A DNA stretch of 64,000 nucleotides from assembly GCF_032586155.1 (NCBI RefSeq), contig NZ_JAWHTC010000001.1, positions 682,001-746,000 on the forward strand. The letters are read 5' to 3'. The notes under the pieces were generated by a model. The model was not told the origin of the DNA and did no database searches. It worked only from the letters and a program-made list of their open reading frames with translations. The position numbers and the translations under genes are program-made. The stretch comes from JAWHTC01 sp032586155 (lineage in GTDB: Bacteria; Pseudomonadota; Alphaproteobacteria; Rhodobacterales; Rhodobacteraceae). Every line of letters starts with the position of its first letter. Positions within the stretch are counted from its first letter, which is position 1. Shown here piece by piece: positions 33,980 through 42,381 of this stretch.

Positions 33980-35275
33980 ATGGCCAACGTAGTCGTCGTC
34001 GGCGCCCAATGGGGCGATGAAGGTAAAGGCAAGATCGTGGACTGGCTGAGCGAGCGGGCGGATGTGATCTGTCGCTTCCAGGGCGGGCACAATGCCGGCC
34101 ACACGCTGGTGATCGACGGCGAGGTCTACAAGCTTCATGCGTTGCCCTCGGGCGTGGTACGTGGCGGCAAGCTGAGCGTCATCGGCAATGGCGTGGTGCT
34201 GGATCCGTGGAACCTGCTGGGCGAGATTGAGACGATCACCGCGCAGGGTGTCGAGATTTCGCCCGAGACGCTGATGATTGCAGAGAACACGCCGCTGATT
34301 CTGCCGTTCCATGGCGAGCTGGACCGGGCGCGGGAAGAGGCTGCCAGCAAGGGCACCAAGATCGGCACCACCGGGCGCGGCATCGGCCCGTGTTACGAGG
34401 ACAAGGTGGGGCGCCGGGCGATCCGGGTGGCGGATCTGGCGGATGATGCGACGCTGGAGGCGCGGGTTGATCGGGCGCTGCAGCACCATGATCCGCTGCG
34501 CAAGGGGCTTGGGGTTGCGCCGATTGATCGCGATGATTTGCTGGTGCAACTGCGTGAGATTGCTCCGAAAATCATGAAATACGCAGCACCCGTGTGGAAG
34601 GTGCTGAACGAGAAGCGCAAGACCGGTAAGCGGATCCTGTTCGAAGGCGCCCAAGGCGCGCTTTTGGACATCGATTTCGGCACATATCCGTTTGTGACCT
34701 CGTCGAACGTGATCGCTGGCCAAGCGGCGACCGGAGTTGGCGTGGGGCCAGGTGCGGTCGACTACGTGCTGGGGATCGTCAAGGCTTATACCACCCGCGT
34801 GGGTGAGGGGCCGTTCCCGACCGAGCTGTTTGACGCGGATGGCCAACGTCTGGGCGAGCGGGGTCACGAGTTCGGCACCACCACCGGGCGTCAGCGGCGC
34901 TGCGGCTGGTTTGATGCCTGTCTGTTGCGGCAGACCTGCGCCACCAGCGGCGTCAGCGGTATCGCCCTGACCAAGCTTGATGTGCTTGACGGGTTCGAGA
35001 CGCTGAAAATCTGCATCGGGTACGAACTCGATGGAAAACGATTGGACTACCTGCCGACGGCCGCCGATCAACAGACCCGTTGCACGCCGATCTACGAGGA
35101 ACTGCCAGGGTGGAGCGAATCGACCGAAGGGGCGCGCAGCTGGGCCGATCTGCCGGCCAATGCGGTGAAATACGTGCGCCGTGTGGAGGAACTGATCGAC
35201 TGTCCTGTGGCGCTTGTATCGACCAGCCCGGAACGTGAGGACACGATCCTGGTAACCGATCCGTTCGCCGATTGA
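33980..35275 (+). CDS. purA: Adenylosuccinate synthetase
   Basis: A 431-aa enzyme that condenses IMP and aspartate with GTP hydrolysis in AMP synthesis. ATG 33980 gives MANVVVVGAQWGDEGKGK, the family's GDEGKGK P-loop signature near residue 12, with catalytic Asp and His (GGHNAGHT) next. GTTGRGIGPCYEDK and GVGPGAVDYVLGIVKAYTTRVGEGPFPTE are also canonical. The longer frame from 33887 is not needed. Confidence 0.97.
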   Translation: MANVVVVGAQWGDEGKGKIVDWLSERADVICRFQGGHNAGHTLVIDGEVYKLHALPSGVVRGGKLSVIGNGVVLDPWNLLGEIETITAQGVEISPETLMIAENTPLILPFHGELDRAREEAASKGTKIGTTGRGIGPCYEDKVGRRAIRVADLADDATLEARVDRALQHHDPLRKGLGVAPIDRDDLLVQLREIAPKIMKYAAPVWKVLNEKRKTGKRILFEGAQGALLDIDFGTYPFVTSSNVIAGQAATGVGVGPGAVDYVLGIVKAYTTRVGEGPFPTELFDADGQRLGERGHEFGTTTGRQRRCGWFDACLLRQTCATSGVSGIALTKLDVLDGFETLKICIGYELDGKRLDYLPTAADQQTRCTPIYEELPGWSESTEGARSWADLPANAVKYVRRVEELIDCPVALVSTSPEREDTILVTDPFAD

Positions 35276-35332
35276 GCGGGACAGGTTTTTTCGCGAAAAT
35301 CGGAGTGCGTCCGGTTTCAGACGGAGGACTGA

Positions 35333-35569
35333 ATGTTCGAGAAACTGTCCTATAAGGCGCGCAGACGGTGGGCGTTGATTGTTCTGGTCGTTGGTATGCC
35401 GCTTTACATCGTGGCTTGTGTCAGCGTGTTGGGCGCGCTGAACCGTCCGCCGTTCTGGCTGGAATTGTTGGTTTACGTCGGGTTGGGGTTGGCGTGGATT
35501 TTGCCCTTCAAGGGGCTGTTCAAGGGGATCGGGCAGTCTGACCCGGATGCACCGGTCGATGATGAGTGA
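35333..35569 (+). CDS. DUF2842 membrane protein
   Basis: A 78-aa protein with two TM helices (about residues 15-36 and 42-62), a basic N-terminus (SYKARRRWA), and the DUF2842 core YVGLGLAWILPFKGLFKGI. Function unknown; widespread next to purA-type genes in alphaproteobacteria. Short ribosome site GGAGG upstream. Confidence 0.85.
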   Translation: MFEKLSYKARRRWALIVLVVGMPLYIVACVSVLGALNRPPFWLELLVYVGLGLAWILPFKGLFKGIGQSDPDAPVDDE

Positions 35570-35606
35570 TGCTTGCGGCAGTAATTTCGGGCTGTTAAGC
35601 ATCGCT
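35565..35606 (+). other. Intergenic inverted repeat after DUF2842 gene
   Basis: AGTGATGCTT (35565-35574) can pair with AAGCATCGCT (35597-35606) with one G-U pair, enclosing 22 bases. It overlaps the stop codon of the DUF2842 gene. It has no T-run. Function unknown. Confidence 0.35.
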
Positions 35607-35645
35607 CGATACCCGATTGTTTTCATCGGAAACCCATGAGGCGCC

Positions 35646-36728
35646 ATGAGCATCCCTGTTCCAAGGCTTGAAATCCGCCATATACGCCGCGCCTTCGATG
35701 GCCGCGCGGTGGTGGATGACGTGTCGCTCAGGGTGATGCCGGGGCGGGTGACCTGCCTGCTGGGCCCCTCGGGTTGCGGCAAGTCGACCACGCTGCGGAT
35801 GATCGCCGGGGTCGAGATGCAGGATTCGGGCGAGATCTATGTCGACGGCAAGCTGATCTGCGACACGGTGTTTCGCATCCCGCCCGAGCGGCGCCATATT
35901 GGGTTGATGTTCCAGGATTTTGCCCTGTTCCCACATCTGAGCGTGGCCGACAACGTAGCCTTCGGCTTGAAGGGTGGGCGCGACGAAAAACGTGGGCGGG
36001 TCGAGGAACTGCTGGGTGAAGTTGGGCTGTCGCGTTTCATCGACGCCTTTCCGCATGAGTTGTCCGGAGGAGAACAGCAGCGGGTGGCGCTGGCGCGCGC
36101 GCTGGCGCCGAGGCCTGGGATCATGTTGATGGACGAGCCGTTTTCCGGGCTCGACAACCGGCTCAGAGATGACATTCGCGATCTGACTTTGGATGTTTTG
36201 AAACAGGAAGATGCTGCCGTTCTTCTGGTCACGCATGAGCCGGAAGAGGCGATGCGGATGGCCGACGAGATCGCGCTGATGCGCGACGGGAGAATCGTGC
36301 AGCAAGGTGCGCCCTATAACATCTACAACGCGCCGATCGACAAGTCCGCAGTGGCTTTTTTCAGTGATATCAACGTGATCCGGGGAAAAGTTCAGGGCGC
36401 GTTGACGGATACGCCCTTTGGCCAGTTTCTGGCGCCCGGGGTGCCGGACGGGCAGGAGGTGGAGATTGTCATCCGCCCGCAGCACCTGAAAATCGACTTT
36501 GATCGGGGCGGGCGCGGACCCGATCCGACGCCGCAGGATGGGGTGCCGGCGCGGGGTGTGGTGGAACGGGCGCGCTTCATGGGCAGCGAGAGCCTTGTGG
36601 AGTTTCGCATGGATCATGACGGGTCGGTGCTGAAGGCGACCGTGCCGAATGTGTTCCTGCCCAGCCCCGGCAAGGCGCTGTGGCTGACGATCCGGCGGGA
36701 TCGGTGTTTCGTGTTCCCGGTGCGCTAG
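35646..36728 (+). CDS. Orphan Fe3+/spermidine-type ABC ATPase with TOBE domain
   Basis: A 360-aa ABC ATPase of the FbpC/PotA group. Walker A GPSGCGKST near residue 40, signature LSGGEQQRVALARAL, and Walker B GIMLMDEPFSGLD are intact. The C-terminal regulatory TOBE region (about residues 240-360) is present. A permease and a binding protein are absent next to it, so it must serve partners encoded elsewhere. Substrate uncertain (Fe3+, putrescine or thiamine are family options). Confidence 0.85.
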   Translation: MSIPVPRLEIRHIRRAFDGRAVVDDVSLRVMPGRVTCLLGPSGCGKSTTLRMIAGVEMQDSGEIYVDGKLICDTVFRIPPERRHIGLMFQDFALFPHLSVADNVAFGLKGGRDEKRGRVEELLGEVGLSRFIDAFPHELSGGEQQRVALARALAPRPGIMLMDEPFSGLDNRLRDDIRDLTLDVLKQEDAAVLLVTHEPEEAMRMADEIALMRDGRIVQQGAPYNIYNAPIDKSAVAFFSDINVIRGKVQGALTDTPFGQFLAPGVPDGQEVEIVIRPQHLKIDFDRGGRGPDPTPQDGVPARGVVERARFMGSESLVEFRMDHDGSVLKATVPNVFLPSPGKALWLTIRRDRCFVFPVR

Positions 36729-36748
36729 CATTCCTGGAAAGCGCAGGA

Positions 36749-36797
36749 GTGGGGCGTTGCCCCACATCCCGAGGTATTTGTTGGTCAAATGAAGGGG
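36749..36797 (+). repeat. Palindromic intergenic repeat, family A, copy 3
   Basis: Hairpin GTGGGGC-GTT-GCCCCAC (36749-36765) followed by ATCCCGAGGTATTTGTTGGT and a tail ending AATGAAGGGG. It lies in the 120-base gap between the ABC ATPase and cbiD and could act as a terminator for the former. Compare 103-155 and 20682-20719. Confidence 0.6.
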
Positions 36798-36848
36798 CTG
36801 GATGCGTTTTGCTGGCGTGTGTCGTGCGGGGAGCTATAGTCCGATCTC

Positions 36849-37892
36849 ATGAGTGATGACGGGAAAACCTTGCGGCGGGGCTGGACCACCGGGGCCTGCG
36901 CGACGGCGGCAACCAAGGCAGCGTTGATGGCGCTGTGGGGCGAAGGGTTTCCTGAGAGAGTGCGGATCACCTTGCCCAGGGGAGAGCGGCCGGAATTCGA
37001 GATTGCGTATGCCGAGGCGAGCGAAGGTTGGGCTGAAGCCGGGGTAATCAAGGATGCAGGTGATGATCCGGATGTGACCCATGGGGCGATGATCCGGGCG
37101 CGGGTTGAGGCGTCTCCCGACGGGGTTTGTTTCGAGGCCGGGGAGGGTGTTGGCACCGTGACCAAGCCGGGGTTGCCGGTGGCGGTGGGGGAGCCTGCAA
37201 TCAACCCGGTGCCACGGCAGATGATGCAGGGTATTGTGGAGGAGATGGCGGCGCGGCTAGGACAGAGCCCGGATGTTAAGATCACAGTCTCGGTGCCGGA
37301 GGGGAAGGCGCTGGCGCAGAAGACCTGGAATCCAAGGCTTGGGATCAGCGGAGGGCTGTCGATCCTGGGTACAACCGGGATTGTACGGCCGTTTTCCTGT
37401 GCGGCCTGGATCGCTTCGATCCATCGCGGGGTGGATGTGGCACGGGCGACGGGGGTGCGCCACGTAGCCGGATGCACGGGTGCGACCAGTGAACGGGTTG
37501 TTCAGGGGCTCTATGGGTTGGACGATAGCGCGATGATCGACATGGGCGACTTCGCTGGGGGAATGCTGAAATACCTGGCCAAGCATCCGGTTGAGCGGGT
37601 GACCATCGGCGGCGGGATTGGCAAGATCACCAAACTGGCGCAGGGGGCATGGGATTTGCATTCGAAACGCAGCCAGGTGGATTTCGATGCTTTGGCCGGG
37701 ATGGTCGGGGTGGATGGTGTGGCGCGGGCCAATACGGCGCTGGAGGCTTTTGAGATTGTCGGGGCGCCGCTGGCTGCGAAGGTTGCCGAGGCGGCGCTGA
37801 CACAGGTTCAGGCGCGGTTCGGGGGCGAGATGCGCTTCGACATCGTGGTGATCGACCGGGATGGTAAAATCATTGCGAGGGCGGGTGCGTGA
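36849..37892 (+). CDS. cbiD: Cobalt-precorrin-5B C1-methyltransferase
   Basis: A 347-aa enzyme of the CbiD family, which methylates C1 of the corrin ring. The N-terminus GWTTGACATAATKAAL is the family motif. Also typical are GIVRPFSCAAWIASIHRGVDVARA near residue 180 and MGDFAGGMLKYLAKH near 230. Aerobic pathways use CobF at this step, so its presence fits a mixed route. It overlaps cobK by 4 bases (GTGA). Confidence 0.92.
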   Translation: MSDDGKTLRRGWTTGACATAATKAALMALWGEGFPERVRITLPRGERPEFEIAYAEASEGWAEAGVIKDAGDDPDVTHGAMIRARVEASPDGVCFEAGEGVGTVTKPGLPVAVGEPAINPVPRQMMQGIVEEMAARLGQSPDVKITVSVPEGKALAQKTWNPRLGISGGLSILGTTGIVRPFSCAAWIASIHRGVDVARATGVRHVAGCTGATSERVVQGLYGLDDSAMIDMGDFAGGMLKYLAKHPVERVTIGGGIGKITKLAQGAWDLHSKRSQVDFDALAGMVGVDGVARANTALEAFEIVGAPLAAKVAEAALTQVQARFGGEMRFDIVVIDRDGKIIARAGA

Positions 37893-38620
37893 CGCTTTTG
37901 TTGCTGGCCGGGACAGCGGAGGCGCGGGAGATTGCATCGCGCATTGCCGAAGAGGGTGTGCAGGCGGTGGCGTCCTTTGCCGGGGCGACCAAGGCACCGG
38001 CGGTATTGGACCTGCCCATGCGTTCCGGTGGGTTTGGCGGTAAAGACGGATTTCGCAAATACTTGCGCGAAGAGAGGATCAGCGCGGTGCTGGATGCAAC
38101 CCATCCGTTTGCAGCGCGGATTTCAGAACGGACAGCGCGGGTCTGCGGCGAGCTTGGCTTGCCATTATGCCTGGTGTTGCGTCCGGCGTGGGAGCCGACG
38201 GCGAAGGATGATTGGGTATCCTTGAAGGATGAAACGGATGCCATGAACCATGTTCCGGAAGGGGCGGTGGTATTTCTGGCGACCGGGCGGCAGCGGTTGG
38301 AGAAGTTTGCCGGACTGGTGGGACGCCGGGTGATCTGTCGTGTGGTTGATCCGCAGCAGGATGCGTTTCCGTTCGAAAATGGCGAATACCTGGTGGGGCG
38401 GCCTTCCGAGGATGTGGCCGAGGAGGAGGCATTGTTTCAACGCCACGACGTGGAGTGGCTGATCGCGCGCAATGCCGGGGGGCAGGCGGCGCGGGCCAAG
38501 CTGGAGGCGGCACGAAATCTGGGGATTCGGGTGGGGTTGATCGAGAGGCCTGCGCCGCCGCAGGGCATCAGCGTTCAGACGGTCGATGCGGCACTGGATT
38601 GGGTGAGAGGTCTACCATGA
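37889..38620 (+). CDS. cobK: Precorrin-6A reductase
   Basis: A 243-aa NAD(P)H-dependent reductase of the corrin ring, starting at GTG. The family N-terminus LLLLAGTAEAREIA is the dinucleotide-binding loop. DATHPFAARIS near residue 70 and IARNAGGQAARAKLEAARNLGI near 190 are typical of CobK/CbiJ. It overlaps the glycosylase gene by 4 bases. Confidence 0.92.
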   Translation: MTLLLLAGTAEAREIASRIAEEGVQAVASFAGATKAPAVLDLPMRSGGFGGKDGFRKYLREERISAVLDATHPFAARISERTARVCGELGLPLCLVLRPAWEPTAKDDWVSLKDETDAMNHVPEGAVVFLATGRQRLEKFAGLVGRRVICRVVDPQQDAFPFENGEYLVGRPSEDVAEEEALFQRHDVEWLIARNAGGQAARAKLEAARNLGIRVGLIERPAPPQGISVQTVDAALDWVRGLP

Positions 38621-39249
38621 GCGTTGGGCGGGTGATCCGAGGGTCGGATTGCGTGGCCGAGGGAGCGAAATGGCTCGAGGCGCGCGACGAGGGGATGGCC
38701 CGGGCGCTGCTGGCGATTGACGAGGTGCCGCTCAGGCTTCGGCCGGACGGGTTCGCTCAGTTGCTGAGCGCGATTGTCAGCCAGCAGGTCAGTGTCGCCA
38801 GCGCCAATGCAATCTGGGCACGGGTGCAGGCGGCCGGGTTGAATGATCCCGCGCGGGTGGCCGGGGCAGACGATGAGGCGCTGCGGGCGGTGGGCTTGAG
38901 TCGGCCAAAGGTGCGCTATGCGCGGGCGTTGGCGATGGCCGGGATCGACTATCCGGCGTTGCGGGAAATGCCGAGTGACGAAGTGATCAAGACGCTTGTT
39001 GCGGTGCCCGGGATCGGGCTGTGGACGGCGGAGATCTATGCAATGTTCAGCCTGGGCCGGGCGGACGTGTTCGCGCCGGGAGATCTGGCGCTGCAGGAAG
39101 CGGCGAAGGTGCTCTATGGTTTGAAGGAACGGCCCAAGGAAAAGGCGTTCCGCGAGATGGCCTTGAGATGGTCGCCCTGGCGGTCGGTTGCAGCCCGGGT
39201 GCTGTGGGCCTATTACCGTGTGGCAAAAGACAGGGAAGGGATCCGATGA
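38617..39249 (+). CDS. AlkA-type DNA-3-methyladenine glycosylase
   Basis: A 210-aa base-excision repair enzyme of the HhH-GPD superfamily. The helix-hairpin-helix LVAVPGIGLWTAEIYAMF is followed by the catalytic Asp in VFAPGDLAL. Early motif FAQLLSAIVSQQVSVASANAIW is the AlkA pattern. The start is ATG 38617, inside the cobK stop, so this DNA repair gene is coupled to cobalamin synthesis genes. An AdaA-like fusion domain is absent. Confidence 0.88.
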   Translation: MSVGRVIRGSDCVAEGAKWLEARDEGMARALLAIDEVPLRLRPDGFAQLLSAIVSQQVSVASANAIWARVQAAGLNDPARVAGADDEALRAVGLSRPKVRYARALAMAGIDYPALREMPSDEVIKTLVAVPGIGLWTAEIYAMFSLGRADVFAPGDLALQEAAKVLYGLKERPKEKAFREMALRWSPWRSVAARVLWAYYRVAKDREGIR

Positions 39250-39911
39250 CACGAGTATTGCAGGCCGGGCGCAAAGCGCCGGTATCGGGGATGACGCGCT
39301 CGGTTGTGGTGTTTCTGCATGGCTATGGTGCCAACGGGGCCGACCTGTTGGGACTGGCCGATCCGCTGGGTGAACATCTGCCTGATACGCTTTTTGTGGC
39401 GCCGGACGCGCCAGAGAACTGCCCGGGCGTGCCCTTTGGCTATCAATGGTTCCCAATCCCCTGGATCGACGGGTCTTCGGAAGAAGAGGCCGAGCGGGGT
39501 ATGCAGGCGGCTGTCGAGGATCTGGATGCATTCCTGGATGCGTTGTTGGTGGATGAGGATCTGCTGCCTGAGCAGATGGTCCTGTTCGGCTTCAGCCAGG
39601 GCACGATGATGAGTCTGCATGTGGCGCCGCGTCGCGAGGACGAGATTGCCGGGATCGTTGCCTTTTCGGGGCGGATCATGTCGCCGGAACTGCTGGCGGA
39701 TGCGGCGGTGTCGAAGCCGCCGGTGTTGCTGGTGCATGGGGACATGGATGACGTGGTGCCACCCGCATCGCTGCCGCAGGCGGCAGAGGCGCTGCAAGGC
39801 GCCGGGTTCACGGAAGTGTATGCTCATGTGATGAAGGGCACTGGTCATGGGATTGCGCCCGATGGGCTGTCGGTGGCGCTGGCCTTCATGCGAGACAAGC
39901 TGGGGCTTTGA
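39246..39911 (+). CDS. Alpha/beta hydrolase, carboxylesterase/phospholipase type
   Basis: A 221-aa serine hydrolase. The nucleophile elbow GFSQG is near residue 114, the Asp is in HGDMDD near 165 and the His is in GTGHGIAP near 200. LHGYGANGADLLGLADPL opens the fold. It matches the YpfH/PLA2-like carboxylesterase group. It overlaps the glycosylase by 4 bases and ends the cbiD-cobK-glycosylase run. Substrate unknown. Confidence 0.88.
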   Translation: MTRVLQAGRKAPVSGMTRSVVVFLHGYGANGADLLGLADPLGEHLPDTLFVAPDAPENCPGVPFGYQWFPIPWIDGSSEEEAERGMQAAVEDLDAFLDALLVDEDLLPEQMVLFGFSQGTMMSLHVAPRREDEIAGIVAFSGRIMSPELLADAAVSKPPVLLVHGDMDDVVPPASLPQAAEALQGAGFTEVYAHVMKGTGHGIAPDGLSVALAFMRDKLGL

Positions 39912-39964
39912 GGTCAAAGGTTAATCCTTGATCCGGGCACCGGGCGGTTCATGTGGGGAGGGAT

Positions 39965-39993
39965 TTGACCCACCGCGCGGTCCGGCCTAGAGT
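39965..39993 (+). promoter_or_regulatory. Strong-looking promoter upstream of GTA remnant
   Basis: TTGACC (39965-39970), 17-base spacer, TAGAGT (39988-39993). Start site expected near 40000, only about 20 bases before a strong intrinsic terminator. It probably drove the GTA operon or a very short RNA. Confidence 0.6.
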
Positions 39994-40019
39994 CCATGAC
40001 ATGCTGGAAGAAATGGGCA

Positions 40020-40050
40020 ACGGCCCCGGGGAAACCCGGCGGCCGTTTTT
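40020..40050 (+). terminator. Intrinsic terminator between esterase and GTA terminase genes
   Basis: ACGGCC-CCGGG-GAAA-CCCGG-C-GGCCGT with a following T-run (40046-40050). It closes the esterase operon, which ends 109 bases upstream, or truncates transcripts from the promoter at 39965-39993 after about 50 nt, in which case it acts as an attenuator for the GTA genes. Confidence 0.8.
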
Positions 40051-40099
40051 CATTTTGCATGCGGGCGGAGGAGAGACCCACATGAGGCAATAGACCTAT

Positions 40100-40444
40100 A
40101 TGGCAATCGACCAGATGATCCCGGACGAAAGACGACGCCTGTCCCGGGCCATCGCGACGCTGGAACACCAGCTAAGCGACCTGGGGCAGGCTTTGATGAC
40201 ATTGAAACGCGATATCGAGGCCGGCCAGATCACGCGGCTGGGAGGCGCCGACCCCCTGGTGGCGGAGATTCGGCAATGGCTGGAGATTGCGTTGGAACTG
40301 GAGATGCAGCTTGGAAAATTCAGCAAGACCGAACGGCGGGACGGCGGTGTTCCCGCGCTCAATCTCAACGAGGCCCGATCTCGGATTGGGTGCCGCCTGG
40401 ATCGCCTCAGAAGGGCGCGATGTCCAGGACGACTTCCTGAATGA
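40100..40444 (+). CDS. GTA small terminase (gp1-type)
   Basis: A 114-aa basic coiled-coil protein (RRRLSRAIATLEHQLSDLGQALMTLKRDIE) directly before the large terminase. It matches by context and length gp1 of the Rhodobacterales gene transfer agent, the small terminase that selects DNA. Its C-terminus overlaps the large terminase frame. The best ribosome site, GGAGGAGAG, points to ATG 40082, but that frame meets TAG at codon 4 (40091). ATG 40100 is the next in-frame start, and its ribosome site is weak. The first codons may therefore have been lost to a nonsense change. Confidence 0.7.
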   Translation: MAIDQMIPDERRRLSRAIATLEHQLSDLGQALMTLKRDIEAGQITRLGGADPLVAEIRQWLEIALELEMQLGKFSKTERRDGGVPALNLNEARSRIGCRLDRLRRARCPGRLPE

Positions 40445-41723
40445 GTTGAGCGAGGCAGAGCCAATAGCTCTGCCTTTTTTGTTCGAATTCTGGGCGATGG
40501 AGCATCAATTGCCGCCTGAGGGCGATTGGCGAACATGGGTAATCATGGGTGGACGCGGGGCGGGCAAGACCCGGGCCGGGGCGGAATGGGTGCGCGCGCA
40601 AGTGGAAGGCGCGCGACCGCAGGACAAGGGGGTGTGTCATCGGCTGGCATTGATCGGCGAGACGGTGGATCAGGTTCGTGAGGTGATGGTGTTTGGTGAA
40701 AGCGGCATCCTGGCCTGTTCGCCGCCCGACCGGCGCCCCGAGTGGCAGGCCGGGCGTAAACGTCTGATTTGGCCCAACGGGGCGGTGGCGCATGTGTTTT
40801 CCGCGCATGATCCGGAAGGGTTGCGCGGACCACAGTTTGACGGGGCCTGGGTTGATGAGCTGGCCAAGTGGAAGAAGGCGCGCGAGATCTGGGACATGCT
40901 GCAATTTGGCTTGCGGTTGGGGGATAATCCACGGGTTTGCGTCACGACAACGCCGCGCAACGTCAGGGTTTTGAAGGACATTTTGAAGATGCCGTCGACG
41001 GCAATCACGTCAGCGCCGACCGAGGCCAATGCCGCCAACCTGGCGGCCGGGTTCCTCGATGAGGTCAAGGCACGTTACGCGGGCACGCGGCTGGGGCGGC
41101 AGGAATTGGAAGGGGTCTTGCTGGAAGATGTGGAAGGGGCGCTGTGGACGGCCCCGGCATTGGAGTCGGCGCGGGTGGAGGCACCGCCCGAGTTGGACCG
41201 GATCGTGGTGGCGGTGGACCCGCCAGTGACGGGCCACGCGGGTAGCGACGAATGTGGGATCGTGGTGGTGGGCGCGGTGACGCGCGGGCCAGTGCAGAAC
41301 TGGAAGGCCTATGTGCTGGATGATGCCAGCGTCAGCGCGGCGACCCCTGCGACCTGGGCCAAGGCAGCAATTGCGGCAATGGAACAATTCGGCGCCGAGC
41401 GTCTGGTGGCCGAGGTGAACCAGGGCGGTGATCTGGTAGAGAGCGTGATCCGGCAGGTTGACCCGCTGGTGCCGCTCAAGAAGGTGCATGCCGCGAGGGG
41501 CAAGTCGGCGCGGGCCGAACCGGTGGCGGCACTTTATGAACAGGGACGGGTGCATCACATGCGCGGGCTTGGCGAACTGGAGGACCAGATGTGTGCCATG
41601 ACGGTGCAGGGATACGAAGGCAAGGGCAGCCCCGACCGGGTGGATGCGCTGGTCTGGGCCTTGACCGATCTGATGATCGAACGAGCTGCAAAATGGCGCC
41701 ATCCGCAGGTGCGCGCGGTCTAG
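40386..41723 (+). CDS. GTA large terminase (gp2-type)
   Basis: About 445 aa, the DNA-packaging motor of the gene transfer agent. The ATPase Walker A is GGRGAGKTR near residue 55. The nuclease half begins at VVAVDPPVTGHAGSDECG, a RuvC-like strand with Asp. EVNQGGDLVES carries another acidic residue. The N-terminus is uncertain: TTG 40386 (overlapping gp1) or ATG 40498, with LFEFWAMEHQLPPEG after it. No frameshift or stop is seen. It is followed by the fusion gene and not by the intact portal. Confidence 0.85.
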   Translation: MGAAWIASEGRDVQDDFLNELSEAEPIALPFLFEFWAMEHQLPPEGDWRTWVIMGGRGAGKTRAGAEWVRAQVEGARPQDKGVCHRLALIGETVDQVREVMVFGESGILACSPPDRRPEWQAGRKRLIWPNGAVAHVFSAHDPEGLRGPQFDGAWVDELAKWKKAREIWDMLQFGLRLGDNPRVCVTTTPRNVRVLKDILKMPSTAITSAPTEANAANLAAGFLDEVKARYAGTRLGRQELEGVLLEDVEGALWTAPALESARVEAPPELDRIVVAVDPPVTGHAGSDECGIVVVGAVTRGPVQNWKAYVLDDASVSAATPATWAKAAIAAMEQFGAERLVAEVNQGGDLVESVIRQVDPLVPLKKVHAARGKSARAEPVAALYEQGRVHHMRGLGELEDQMCAMTVQGYEGKGSPDRVDALVWALTDLMIERAAKWRHPQVRAV

Positions 41724-41841
41724 TTCATTTTTCTTAAAGATTTAAAGCAATGATGCCTCTCGATCCGGACATGATCCCGGAAACGAGATGAGGGCCCGTG
41801 TGTAACACATTGGTCAGGCAAGACAAATCGAGGAGAGGCGG

Positions 41842-42378
41842 ATGGCGGTTTTTGATTTCTTCAAGGCGCGTGAGCAACAGGTGCCCGAGCAGAAAGCCAG
41901 CGCAACGGGGCGTGTCATGGCTTATCACGGGGCGGGCCGCGTGGCCTGGAGCCCGCGTGATGTGGTGTCGCTGACCCGGACCGGGTTCAACGGTAATCCT
42001 GTGGGATTCCGTGCGGTCAAAATGATCGCCGAGGCGGCTGAGGGGATCGGGCTGCGGCCATTGAGCCCATGCCATGTCCGCGTGGAGGCAGAAAGCGACG
42101 GAGCGTTGTCAGTCAGCTGGATCAGACGGACACGGATTGGCGGCGATACCTGGGAGGGGATCGAGGTGCCTTTGGGCGAAGAGAGCGAATCCTATGTTGT
42201 CCGGGTCGTGAAGGGTGATGCGGTTTTGCGTGAGGTGCTGCTTGGAATGCCGAACTGGTCATATTCCGTCGCAGCGCAGGCCGAGGACGCCATTGCCGGG
42301 GGCTACGAAATCCAAGTGGCGCAGGTGTCGGCGCTGTATGGCCCGGGGGCGATTGCAGCGCTTAGTATGAGCGCCTGA
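41842..42378 (+). pseudogene. In-frame fusion of GTA portal N-terminus to GTA tail-protein C-terminus
   Basis: A 178-codon ORF with a good ribosome site (GAGGAGAGG). Residues 1 to about 66 (MAVFDFFKAREQQVPEQKAS, then GRVAWSPRDVVSLTRTGFNGNPVGFR) are the start of the GTA portal (gp3). Residues from about 72 (LRPLSPCHVRVEAESDGALS, then WIRRTRIGGDTWEGIEVPLGEESESY) are the C-terminal part of the last GTA tail/host-specificity protein (gp15). Domains in between, and genes g4-g14, are absent. I infer one deletion with its junction near 42037-42060. The ORF is open but cannot be a working portal or tail protein. Confidence 0.8.
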
Positions 42379-42381
42379 GGT

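Noticed and set aside
36729..36848. Cobalamin riboswitch before cbiD
   Set aside because: The gap of 120 bases holds only a repeat element, and I could not find the B12-box or the long folded region.
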